Of a stretch of DNA of 10,102 nucleotides, positions 1 to 6,194 are shown in pieces; within the stretch, counting starts at the first letter, position 1; the number at the start of each line of letters is the position of its first letter. Origin of the DNA: JANLQX01 sp031418775. GTDB taxonomy: Bacteria; Actinomycetota; Acidimicrobiia; Acidimicrobiales; JANYDT01. The translations under genes and the position numbers were made by a program. Location: contig JANOJN010000086.1 of assembly GCA_031418775.1 (NCBI GenBank), positions 1 to 10,102 of the forward strand, given 5' to 3'. The notes beneath the pieces are model-generated. The model was not told the DNA's origin. It ran no database searches and saw only the letters and a list, made by a program, of their open reading frames with translations.

Positions 1-1
1 C

Positions 2-373
2 GTCGCCGGCGGCGCGACCGAAGTGATCTTCAACCGAATGGTGTTCGGGAGCGCTCCGTCCCCCGTTGTCGGCGCCGATGCCCGCGACTATCTGCGGTTC
101 GTCTACCGAGTGCTCGGTGCCGTGATGGTGGGATGGAGCGCTGCACTTGTGCCGACCGTGCTCGGGCCGCTTCGTCGTCGGCAGCGATGGGCGTGGAGCC
201 AGGTGGCGTGGTCGATCGGCATCTGGTTCACCGTCGACACTGCTGCGTCGCTGGCCTCGGGTTTCCCGGAGAACGCACTGCTCAACATCGGCTTCGGCCT
301 GTTGTTCGCGATCCCGCTGGCGGGGATGCGACCGACGCTTGTCGACGCGCCCAGCAGCACGAACCCGCGCTGA
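2..373 (+). CDS. Small multi-pass membrane protein, 5' end outside the window
   Basis: The reading frame is already open at base 2 and ends at a TGA at 371-373, so at least 123 C-terminal residues are present and the true start probably lies upstream. A GTG at 23 and an ATG at 38 are possible starts but have no convincing ribosome binding site. Counting from the GTG at 23, three hydrophobic segments are visible at about residues 25-49, 57-79 and 84-101. They are separated by an Arg-rich loop (RRRQR) and a short loop rich in Gly and Pro. The pattern of a basic loop, then WAW, then WF..DT..SL, then an N-rich helix, resembles a widespread but uncharacterised family of roughly 140-residue, four-helix membrane proteins; I recall the pattern but cannot name a database family. 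No catalytic residues are apparent and I assign no function. It converges with the peptidyl-tRNA hydrolase gene, leaving 13 bases between the stop codons. Confidence 0.7.
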   Translation, partial: VAGGATEVIFNRMVFGSAPSPVVGADARDYLRFVYRVLGAVMVGWSAALVPTVLGPLRRRQRWAWSQVAWSIGIWFTVDTAASLASGFPENALLNIGFGLLFAIPLAGMRPTLVDAPSSTNPR

Positions 374-391
374 ATGTCGGACCGACTCAGT
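369..391. terminator. Possible bidirectional terminator hairpin between convergent genes
   Basis: An imperfect inverted repeat joins the two convergent stop codons. The outer arms are CTGA (370-373) and TCAG (387-390), and the inner arms are GTCG (376-379) and CGAC (383-386) around a 3-base loop, with AT (374-375) bulged on one side. It contains the TGA of the membrane protein gene and the TGA (reverse strand) of the hydrolase gene. There is no T-tract on either side, so intrinsic termination would be weak. This could also be a chance repeat in GC-rich sequence. Confidence 0.25.
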
Positions 392-797
392 AGATGGCGA
401 GGTGGCCGGTGACCTCGTCGATGGCGGGAGCGAGGTCCGGCCCGATCGCCAGCGCGGTGATTGTAGGGACGCCCGCGAACTCCGTGCGACCGGAATCGGT
501 GATGAGATGCGACCGCAGCCCGGCCGCACCGGCCTTGGCGTGGAGGTCGAGCAACTCCTCCTCCGACCTTGCCTGCAGCGTGACCTTGCGATTCGACGTC
601 GTCATCCAGGCGAGCGCGACCTCGTCGAACGAAACGACTCCGAGACCCGTCGACGGATCACACGCGCCAACCACCGTTTCGACGAGGAACGCCATCGATG
701 CGTGCGAGCCCTGGGCGATCTCTTTGCCGCGTCGCATGTTGAGGTCACGCCGAATCACGATGACCTGTTTGAGGGAAGCGGGATCGATCGCCGACAC
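387..797 (-). CDS. pth2: Peptidyl-tRNA hydrolase, Pth2 (archaeal/eukaryotic) type
   Basis: Members of this family cleave the ester bond of peptidyl-tRNAs released prematurely from ribosomes and so recycle tRNA in the cytoplasm. The 136-residue length fits the single-domain Pth2 fold, which is unrelated to the usual bacterial Pth1. Visible hallmarks are the N-terminal strand KQVIVIRRDLNM (residues 10-21), the segment RRGKEIAQGSHAS (22-34) with the conserved Lys25, and ITDSGRTEF (99-107) carrying Asp101 and Thr105. These three residues match the catalytic positions known from archaeal Pth2. The C-terminal IGP...VTGHL block is also typical. The start is GTG at 797-795, only 3 bases after the holA stop (TAA-CGA-GTG). 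I see no separate ribosome binding site, so translation probably depends on ribosomes finishing holA. The gene is last in the comEA-comEC-holA block. Identification is strong; whether it acts on bulk peptidyl-tRNA or a narrower substrate is unknown. Confidence 0.9.
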   Translation of the reverse strand: MSAIDPASLKQVIVIRRDLNMRRGKEIAQGSHASMAFLVETVVGACDPSTGLGVVSFDEVALAWMTTSNRKVTLQARSEEELLDLHAKAGAAGLRSHLITDSGRTEFAGVPTITALAIGPDLAPAIDEVTGHLAIY

Positions 798-800
798 TCG

Positions 801-1826
801 TTACCGACGTGTCCCCGAGAGACGGGCGAGCCGGGCCACGGCCATTTCGAGCACAACCGAACCGGGAAGATCACGACGGCCGCGCAGATCGAGATCGGCC
901 TCGGCAAGGATGTGCACCGCCCGGCCCACCCCGGCAGAGCCGAGCTTGCGGGACTGCACGAGCGCCTTCTTCGCCGGGAACGTGCTTCCGGTGATGCCGA
1001 GATGCGCTGCGGCCTCGGTCTCGTCGCGGGCACCAGCGCCGTCGAGACGCAGCATCTTGCCCACGTGGGTCTGGAGGCTGGCCATGATCTGCAACGGATG
1101 ACGCTCTCCCGAACCCATCATCCGGTGGAGCTGATCGAGCGCCCCCGCGGCGTCACCACGATCGATCGCATCGGTCAGGTCCCATGGCGCGCCTGACCCG
1201 GCCGAGCCGAGGAACGGCTCGATGTCCTCGGTTCTGAGTCGAGCGCCGTTGCCGTGCACCGCGGCGAGCACCTCGAGAATTCCGTTGAGCCGGCCGAGGT
1301 CGTCGCCCAGATGCTCGGCCAGGTGCTGCTGGGCGCGGGCATCAAGACGGACGGGGGCATCGGCGAGCCTGGCCGTCAGCCACGTCTGGCGGCCCTTGCC
1401 CGACGGCACGCCGGCGTCGATGACCGCGCCCTTCTTCTTCGCTGCGTCGAGCAACTTACGCGAGGTCTGGCCGCCCCCGGCAACGAGGATGAGCGCGGTC
1501 GAATCGAGAGGACCGGCAAGGTAGTCGAGCAGCGGCTCGAGGTCGCCTGAGGTGAAACGACCGATGCCGCGACCGACCACGATCCGGCGCAACGAGAACA
1601 TCGGCGGCGTCTGCGCGGCGTCGACGAGCGCAGCGATCTCATAGTCCTCGGTGGAGAAATCGGACAGCGCGAGCTCCGCAGACTCTTCCCCCAACGCCTC
1701 GGCCACCGCGCTCCGCAGGGCGTCGGCGACAAGCACCGGATCGTCGCCCTTGATCAGGAGTACGGGCAGCGACGACACAGGCACGACACTACGCGGTGAT
1801 CCCGGCTCCAGGCTCGCGACGGCCAC
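801..1826 (-). CDS. holA: DNA polymerase III subunit delta (clamp loader)
   Basis: The delta subunit of the clamp-loader complex opens the beta sliding clamp so that it can be placed on primed DNA at the replication fork. The 341-residue length is normal. Visible features are an N-terminal LLIKGDDPVLV block (23-33), where the family begins its RecA-like domain I, TPPMFSLRRIVV (73-84), the helical LAEHLGDDLGRLNGILEVL segment (169-187) and DIEPFLG (201-207). The C-terminal collar domain includes RHPLQIMASLQTHVGKMLRL (242-261) and ends with the DLDLRG...E.AVARLARL block common in actinobacterial delta subunits. As expected for delta, there is no Walker A motif. The start is GTG at 1826-1824, chosen because GGAGG lies four bases upstream; this gives about 20 extra residues before the domain, and internal GTGs (residues 15 and 17) are less well supported. 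It follows comEC by 12 bases and precedes pth2 by 3. In many actinobacteria rpsT lies next to holA, but it is not seen here. Confidence 0.95.
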   Translation of the reverse strand: MAVASLEPGSPRSVVPVSSLPVLLIKGDDPVLVADALRSAVAEALGEESAELALSDFSTEDYEIAALVDAAQTPPMFSLRRIVVGRGIGRFTSGDLEPLLDYLAGPLDSTALILVAGGGQTSRKLLDAAKKKGAVIDAGVPSGKGRQTWLTARLADAPVRLDARAQQHLAEHLGDDLGRLNGILEVLAAVHGNGARLRTEDIEPFLGSAGSGAPWDLTDAIDRGDAAGALDQLHRMMGSGERHPLQIMASLQTHVGKMLRLDGAGARDETEAAAHLGITGSTFPAKKALVQSRKLGSAGVGRAVHILAEADLDLRGRRDLPGSVVLEMAVARLARLSGTRR

Positions 1827-1830
1827 TTCG

Positions 1831-1835
1831 CCTCC
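1831..1835 (-). promoter_or_regulatory. Ribosome binding site of holA
   Basis: On the minus strand GGAGG sits four bases before the GTG start of holA and just after the comEC stop (1841-1839). It decides the start against the internal GTG codons at residues 15 and 17. Confidence 0.7.
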
Positions 1836-1838
1836 GTC

Positions 1839-3740
1839 TCACGTCACAGCAACTTCGACGCGGCGATCGCGCACCCCGACGACGGCAACCGTCGCCGCCC
1901 CCGCCCGCAATGCGAGACCGGGGAGCGCCCGCTTCCATCGGAGGCCCGGCGGCGCTCCGACCCCGGCGGCGCTGACCACCATGCCGACGTCGACGCGATG
2001 GTGGATCGCCCGGATCACCGCCACCTGCGGCTTCCCGCCTGACTCCACGACGACGAGATCAATCGCGCCGACCCGAGCCGCTCTGAGGCGCTCCAGCAGG
2101 GCTCCGGCCGATACGCCGTGCGTGATCACCAGCACATCGACGTGCTGCCACAAACCGTCGGGTCCCAGTCCGAACACGACGGCGCCGCGTCCGAACGGCC
2201 GCGGCGTACGGGCCGATTCGATCTCCGTCTCCGTCGCCGTGACCGTCGATCGGAGCGTCGGCACGGCGAAGACGAGGACCGCGAACGCGATCATCAACGG
2301 TCGCCGCGCACCGCGAGCCCGTTTCAGGAAGGGTTGGCCAATCAGCCCCAGGACCCCAACGACGGCGAGATCGGGGAGTGTCCACGATCCGAACGGCAGC
2401 GACGCCGAACCTCGTGCCAGTGCCGCCACCAGGCCCAGAAGGAACCTCGTGGGCAAATGCACGACCGAGCTCACCGAAGGACCGAGCAGCCCGGCAGGAA
2501 GACCGGCGAGCACGCCCCAGCTCATGATCGGCGCCGCAATCGCCACCGCGCACGAGTTAGCGAGCACGCTTACGACCGGCACGCCGTCGAAGATCAGCAG
2601 GGCGATCGGCGCCGTTCCGAGTTGGGCCCCGATGGTCACCGCCAGGGGACCGGCCAACCGCCCGAACGATTGCAGGCGCTCCGACAGCCACGGTCCGATG
2701 AGCGCGATGCCGCCCACCGCGCCCACCGAGAGCCCAAACCCGACCGAGCGCACGAGGAGCGGATCGACCACGAGCAGCACGATCACCGAGAGCGTGAGAA
2801 CGCGCAGAAGCGGCTGCGGGCGACCGATCGCTCGCGTTAGGACGATCACCGCTGCCATGACCGCAGCACGGAGCACCGACGGTTCGAAGCGGACCACAAA
2901 GACGAACCCGACGATCACGAAGAGCCGGAGGGTCGCCGGGATCCAGAGGTTCCGCCGACCGACGACGGAGGTGATCGGGATCACGCCCGCCAGGAGGAAC
3001 GCCAGGTTCTGGCCGGAGACCACGACCAGATGAGACAGCCCGGATGCCCGGAAGTCGTCGGTCAGTTCAGCCCGCGCCGAGCTCACGTCGCCGAGGACGA
3101 ACCCGGCGAAGAGCGTCCGTTGCGTATCGGTGAAGCCGCGAGCGCTTCGAAGCAATGCCGAACGAATGGCGTTCGCCTGTCGATAGGGAACTCCGCCGGC
3201 ATGGCGAGCGTGGAGCCGGCGGAGCCGGAAGCGGCCGGCGAGATGGCGGGCATCCTGAAACGGGCGACGGGTCGGGAAGGCGACCGTCGACCCGGACACG
3301 ACAAGCCCGTCGCCGACCCGCAGAGAGGCTCCGCGCATCGACGCCGGCACGACGACACTCCACCGGTGTCCGTCGAGGGACAGGTCGACGCGGCTGCCGC
3401 CGAGCGACGGTTCGGCGTCGGTGCGCACCACGGCCCGAACGGCGTCGTAGGAGCGCGAGGACGCGTGGAGGCCGTTCTTGGCCCGGGTGGCCCAACCGGC
3501 AAGTGCCGCCAACGTGATCGCGACCCCCATTGCGAGGGCCGCTACCCGGCGACCCGGAGAGCTGCGGTGGTCCGGGGCGGAACGGAACAGCCCTACCGTT
3601 GCGCCCACGAAAGCGCCGGTTCCGAGGGCCACTGCCGCGGTCGGCGACCATGGCCAGAGGCACCCCGCAACCACGACGAGCGCCGCGGCCACGATCGCCG
3701 CATCGGAGAAGCCGGACGGAGGGGCCGCGACAGGGACCAT
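1839..3740 (-). CDS. comEC: ComEC/Rec2 DNA-uptake channel with a degenerate C-terminal MBL domain
   Basis: ComEC forms the inner-membrane channel that passes single-stranded DNA into the cytoplasm during natural transformation. The 633 residues begin with hydrophobic helices (about 14-53 and 66-83), then a soluble beta-rich DUF4131/OB-like region (about 95-180), then the multi-helix Competence domain (about 205-495). Family signatures in that domain are RASGLSHLVVVSGQNLAFL (231-249), QLGTAPIALLIFDGVPVVS (373-391) and LANSCAVAIAAPI (393-405). The tail (about 518-633) aligns by eye with the ComEC metallo-beta-lactamase domain through DVLVITHGVSAGALLERLRA (535-554), but where HxHxDH is expected it reads LVVVESGGKPQ (562-572). 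The tail is also only about 115 residues, roughly half the usual size, so nuclease or metal binding by this domain is unlikely. The start is ATG at 3740, 14 bases after the comEA stop. Only comEA and comEC are seen here; pilus and other competence genes would have to lie elsewhere, so transformation is possible but unproven. Confidence 0.93.
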   Translation of the reverse strand: MVPVAAPPSGFSDAAIVAAALVVVAGCLWPWSPTAAVALGTGAFVGATVGLFRSAPDHRSSPGRRVAALAMGVAITLAALAGWATRAKNGLHASSRSYDAVRAVVRTDAEPSLGGSRVDLSLDGHRWSVVVPASMRGASLRVGDGLVVSGSTVAFPTRRPFQDARHLAGRFRLRRLHARHAGGVPYRQANAIRSALLRSARGFTDTQRTLFAGFVLGDVSSARAELTDDFRASGLSHLVVVSGQNLAFLLAGVIPITSVVGRRNLWIPATLRLFVIVGFVFVVRFEPSVLRAAVMAAVIVLTRAIGRPQPLLRVLTLSVIVLLVVDPLLVRSVGFGLSVGAVGGIALIGPWLSERLQSFGRLAGPLAVTIGAQLGTAPIALLIFDGVPVVSVLANSCAVAIAAPIMSWGVLAGLPAGLLGPSVSSVVHLPTRFLLGLVAALARGSASLPFGSWTLPDLAVVGVLGLIGQPFLKRARGARRPLMIAFAVLVFAVPTLRSTVTATETEIESARTPRPFGRGAVVFGLGPDGLWQHVDVLVITHGVSAGALLERLRAARVGAIDLVVVESGGKPQVAVIRAIHHRVDVGMVVSAAGVGAPPGLRWKRALPGLALRAGAATVAVVGVRDRRVEVAVT

Positions 3741-3746
3741 GCCCGC

Positions 3747-3772
3747 GCCCGGGTTCAGACCCGGACCCGGGC
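3747..3772 (-). promoter_or_regulatory. GC-rich hairpin spanning the comEA stop, just before comEC
   Basis: GCCCGGGT (3747-3754) and ACCCGGGC (3765-3772) are perfect 8-base inverted arms around a 10-base loop (3755-3764). The comEA TGA (3757-3755) lies inside the loop. The hairpin ends 6 bases before the comEC ATG and takes up the G-rich stretch that would act as the comEC ribosome binding site. Inference: a ribosome finishing comEA would melt the stem and open comEC for initiation. Confidence 0.45.
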
Positions 3773-4657
3773 CTTGAGCGTCGAGAACTTCGCCTCGCCG
3801 ATCCCCGGGACGTCGAGCAACTGGTTCACCGACCGGAACCGGCCGACGCGGGTTCGCGCTTCGATGATCCGCTCGGCGATCGCCGGACCGATCCCGGGCA
3901 GTGCGTCGAGTTGCTCGGCGGACGCCGCGTTCAGGTCGACGATTGCGGCCGGAGCCGTCCTCGCGCCGGTCACCGACCCCGTCGATGCCCCGGACCCGGT
4001 CGTGGCGACGACCACACCGGGAGGGGCCTGCCCACGACGCGGGACGAAGATGCGCTCGCCATCGCCGACCCGCGCCGCCAGGTTGAGCACGTCGGGATCG
4101 GCCTCGCTGGTGAGGCCGCCGGCAGCGGCCACGACATCGGTGACGCGGGCCGGGTCCGACAACCGGTACACCCCCGGTGCGAGGACAGCACCCGCGGCGT
4201 GGACGACGACGGTTGGTGCCGTCGGGCCGATCGGCGTCGAGGACTGCGATGTCGGGCGAAGCGCCACCGCTTCGCCTGGAGGTACCGAGACGGACAGGGC
4301 AGATTGGCGTGCGGCCGGGGGCGGCAGCGAAGTGGGTGGCGCCTGACCCACCTCGAGGGGCAGAGCAGCGGCCGGCGTCAGCGGGAGCGTTGGATCATCC
4401 GATGGCACTTGCGGCGCCGACCGCGGCACCCGCGCCAGAGCGGCCGGTCCAAACACCGCCAAGGCGGCCAGGACGGCGACGATCGCAGTACCGCCGAGCA
4501 CGATCCGGCGTCGACCCGAGAGCCGACTCCGCAACCACCCGATGAGCCGCTCGAAACCACCCCGGATCTGCTCGGCGGGCGTCGGCCTCGGCCGGGGTCG
4601 GGCGAGACCGCTGAACGTGGACGCCGCCCGTACTGTCATCGTTTCCGGCGCTTCCAT
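3755..4657 (-). CDS. comEA: ComEA-like DNA receptor: TM helix, SLBB and helix-hairpin-helix domains
   Basis: ComEA is the membrane-anchored double-stranded DNA receptor that hands incoming DNA to the uptake machinery. With the start chosen here the protein is 300 residues. It has a basic cytoplasmic N-terminus (about 1-50), one transmembrane helix (about 52-75), a Pro/Ala-rich extracytoplasmic linker (about 78-146), an SLBB-type domain (about 149-209, with VHAAGAVLAPGVYRL and VVAAAGGLT) and a C-terminal pair of helix-hairpin-helix motifs (about 239-299). The two hairpins are LPGIGPAIAERII (253-265) and VPGIGEAKFSTL (283-294), the DNA-contacting elements of the family. The frame stays open to 5023, but the extra N-terminus is Arg-rich, matches nothing and runs over the HExxH gene. 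I chose ATG at 4657 because GGAGG lies five bases upstream. ATGs at 4702 and 4639 are alternatives with poorer sites. The gene leads the comEA-comEC-holA-pth2 block. Confidence 0.92.
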   Translation of the reverse strand: MEAPETMTVRAASTFSGLARPRPRPTPAEQIRGGFERLIGWLRSRLSGRRRIVLGGTAIVAVLAALAVFGPAALARVPRSAPQVPSDDPTLPLTPAAALPLEVGQAPPTSLPPPAARQSALSVSVPPGEAVALRPTSQSSTPIGPTAPTVVVHAAGAVLAPGVYRLSDPARVTDVVAAAGGLTSEADPDVLNLAARVGDGERIFVPRRGQAPPGVVVATTGSGASTGSVTGARTAPAAIVDLNAASAEQLDALPGIGPAIAERIIEARTRVGRFRSVNQLLDVPGIGEAKFSTLKARVRV

Positions 4658-4662
4658 AACGA

Positions 4663-4667
4663 CCTCC
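4663..4667 (-). promoter_or_regulatory. Ribosome binding site of comEA
   Basis: Minus-strand GGAGG is followed by a 5-base spacer (TCGTT) and ATG at 4657. This is the best-spaced site among the candidate starts and fixes the N-terminus. Confidence 0.65.
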
Positions 4668-4746
4668 GCGCTCACGGCCGGGCCACCCGATGCTGAACGC
4701 ATGGTGGGCTGACCGACGAAGTGCCACCGGGGAAGCGACACCGCAA

Positions 4747-4775
4747 ACGCTACGGCGGGAGTGTGACGATCACCA
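4747..4775 (-). promoter_or_regulatory. Weak candidate promoter for the comEA operon
   Basis: The 224-base gap between the HExxH gene and comEA (4658-4881) has no supportable coding frame. On the minus strand TAGCGT (4752-4747) fits a -10 element, and TGGTGA (4775-4770) sits 17 bases upstream as a poor -35. The predicted start of transcription, near 4740, leaves a leader of roughly 80 bases before the comEA ATG. Such hexamers arise by chance, so this is tentative. Confidence 0.25.
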
Positions 4776-4881
4776 CGGCCGGCCGGGTTCGGCGCACCGA
4801 CGCGCCAGCGCGTCGGATGTTCTTGGGCGAGATCTGCCGTGCGGCGTGTCCGTGGGGACGGCGACCCGAACAGTGGACCGC

Positions 4882-5292
4882 TCAGACGGCAGCCGCGTCG
4901 ACGACCGCCGGTCGCGCCGTGCAGCCGCCGAGAGGCGTCGACGATTCGGGTGAACTGTGCAGGCGAGCGCGTCCGTCGACTCGCGCCTCGACCTCGAGCG
5001 GAATGCGCGAATATGCCTGCCAATGGCCGTAGCCGCGAAAACGAAAGCGCGCGTACGACCTGACGTACCGGGCAACGAATCGGCCGACCCCGAGTTCGGC
5101 GAACTGCCGAACATGGACCTGTTCGTGCGCAAGCAGTTCCGCGAAACCGCCGCCACGGGCGGCCGACCTGCGGACGATGACGAGCGACCCGAGCGTGATC
5201 CCGACGGAACCGGGCGGCACCGGGCCCCCGACCCAGAGCCAGTGCCCGTCGACTTTGCTCAGCCGCTTCGGGGGAGACGTCGTCAGTCCCAT
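4882..5292 (-). CDS. Small HExxH protein, putative zinc-peptidase-like, function unknown
   Basis: This 136-residue protein is not one I can name. Its centre carries LLAHEQVHVRQF (53-64), an HExxH zinc-peptidase motif with His56, Glu57 and His60. It is followed by an aromatic/basic helix RFVARYVRSYARFRFRGYGH (71-90), then AYSRIPLEVEAR (93-104), in which Glu100 or Glu102 could be the third metal ligand. The order HEQVHVRQ, then RF..RY, then AY..IPLEVEAR, recalls short DUF4157-like hypothetical proteins; this is recollection, not a search result. There is no clear signal peptide, and the last 30 residues are low in complexity. The start is ATG at 5292, with GTG immediately before it at 5295; GGGAG lies 6-9 bases upstream. 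A longer frame to 5409 would overlap the thioredoxin gene and is rejected. It lies 40 bases downstream of the thioredoxin stop, probably in the same transcript. Confidence 0.7.
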   Translation of the reverse strand: MGLTTSPPKRLSKVDGHWLWVGGPVPPGSVGITLGSLVIVRRSAARGGGFAELLAHEQVHVRQFAELGVGRFVARYVRSYARFRFRGYGHWQAYSRIPLEVEARVDGRARLHSSPESSTPLGGCTARPAVVDAAAV

Positions 5293-5332
5293 CACGGCGT
5301 TCTCCCGGGCGTGAACACCATCATCGGCGACG

Positions 5333-6049
5333 TCAGAACAACCTGGCGGCGAGTTTGCGGCGGTACTCGCCGACCTTCGGGTGTTCGCCGAGGGCGGCGA
5401 GCAGATCAACGTACTTCTGGCGGGCGTCGTCGTCGGCCTTCACCTGATCGAGCAGACGGTCGAGCTCGGCGAGCGACTCGGCCCCCACTCCGGTCTCCGA
5501 CATGCCGAGACGGGCGCGTGCCGCAAGCTCGACGGTCTCGGGGGTCTCGGGGATGCGGGCGAGCAGAGAAAGCGGCTCGTCGAACTCGCCGCCTTCGATC
5601 AGCATCTTCGCCAGGCCGACGATGGCCCGAGCATTGCCCGGCTCGACGGCGAGCACCTCACGAAGTCCGTCTTCGGTGCCGGCGGCAAGGGCGTTGTCGA
5701 TCGCGATGTCGACCGGCGACGCCGCCGGGGCCAGACGATCCACCCACATCTTGATCTGTGCCTCAGGAAGGGCGCCGATGAACGAATCGACGACCTTGCC
5801 CTCGTGAATGGCGAAGACCGCCGGAATCGACTGCACCTGGAAGGTGGAGGACACCCTGGGGTTGTCGTCGACGTTGACCTTCACCAGCACGACGTCACCG
5901 TTCGTGGCATCGACGACCCGCTCGATCATCGGGCCGAGCGTGCGGCACGGACCGCACCACGGGGCCCACAGGTCGACGACGACCGGAACGGATTTCGATC
6001 GCTCGACCACCTCGGTTTGGAAGGTGGCGTCGGTGACGTCGATGTACAT
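5333..6049 (-). CDS. ybbN: Thioredoxin-fold protein with C-terminal TPR region (CnoX/YbbN type)
   Basis: The 238-residue protein begins with a thioredoxin fold (about 1-110) containing VVVDLWAPWCGPCRTLGPMI (21-40), with the redox pair Cys32/Cys35. The cis-proline segment QSIPAVFAI follows, with Pro76. The remainder (about 112-238) is helical and ends with DDDARQKYVDLLAALGEHP followed by YRRKLAARLF, the pattern of the TPR_20 segment found in YbbN/CnoX chaperedoxins. In E. coli such proteins hold unfolding proteins and protect them from oxidation, passing them to GroEL and DnaK. Here WCGPC is intact, so thiol-disulfide exchange is possible. The protein is cytoplasmic, with no signal peptide. 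The start is ATG at 6049 with GGAG eight bases upstream; the longer frame to 6343 adds about 98 residues unlike any thioredoxin and crosses the divergent phosphotransferase gene. It is divergent from that gene and followed by the HExxH gene. The exact orthology to CnoX is inferred. Confidence 0.92.
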   Translation of the reverse strand: MYIDVTDATFQTEVVERSKSVPVVVDLWAPWCGPCRTLGPMIERVVDATNGDVVLVKVNVDDNPRVSSTFQVQSIPAVFAIHEGKVVDSFIGALPEAQIKMWVDRLAPAASPVDIAIDNALAAGTEDGLREVLAVEPGNARAIVGLAKMLIEGGEFDEPLSLLARIPETPETVELAARARLGMSETGVGAESLAELDRLLDQVKADDDARQKYVDLLAALGEHPKVGEYRRKLAARLF

Positions 6050-6083
6050 ACCAGGCACTCCAGGAACGAACGGTGGGCTCGCA

Positions 6084-6111
6084 AAACTACTGCCTTTGGG
6101 ACACCCGCAAA
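6084..6111 (-). promoter_or_regulatory. Candidate promoter of the thioredoxin gene
   Basis: On the minus strand TAGTTT (6089-6084) is a good -10-like hexamer, and TTTGCG (6111-6106) lies 16 bases upstream as a partial -35. The predicted transcript starts near 6077, giving a leader of about 28 bases with GGAG before the ATG at 6049. It is part of the 145-base divergent region 6050-6194, which otherwise shows no coding frame. Confidence 0.4.
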
Positions 6112-6178
6112 CCCGCGCACCGGCAAGCGATGACACCCGCCGCGAGCTGCGTCGAGCACCGAACGGCCGCGGCTCGCG

Positions 6179-6190
6179 TACGGTGGGGGG
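6179..6190 (+). promoter_or_regulatory. Candidate -10 element and G-rich ribosome binding site of the phosphotransferase gene
   Basis: TACGGT (6179-6184) resembles a TANNNT -10 element. It is followed directly by six G residues (6185-6190) that end four bases before the ATG at 6195. If TACGGT is the -10, the leader is only about four bases and the G-run cannot be a working Shine-Dalgarno. If transcription starts further upstream, the G-run is the ribosome binding site. No clear -35 is visible. Confidence 0.3.
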
Positions 6191-6194
6191 ACAC

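Noticed and set aside
147..1196. Plus-strand open frame of 349 codons across pth2 and holA
   Set aside because: Arg-rich low-information translation, antisense to two well-identified genes.
1651..3033. Long plus-strand open frame of 460 codons opposite comEC and holA
   Set aside because: The product is rich in Ser, Thr, Arg and Pro with no domain pattern. It is the antisense shadow of comEC and holA in high-GC DNA.
3030..4696. Two overlapping plus-strand open frames (438 and 388 codons) opposite comEC and comEA
   Set aside because: Arg/Gly/Pro-rich composition, no recognisable motif, and full overlap with strongly supported minus-strand genes.
4658..5023. N-terminal extension of comEA to a start at 5023
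   Set aside because: The added residues are Arg-rich and unlike any ComEA, they overlap the HExxH gene, and GGAGG lies correctly before the ATG at 4657.
5292..5324. Ten-codon minus-strand mini-ORF whose TGA overlaps the ATG of the HExxH gene (TGATG)
   Set aside because: It is a suggestive uORF arrangement, but it has no ribosome binding site and such short frames occur by chance.
5808..6194. N-terminal extension of the phosphotransferase to 5808
   Set aside because: It runs antisense through the thioredoxin gene. The ATG at 6195 gives a normal family length with the ATP loop near residue 54.
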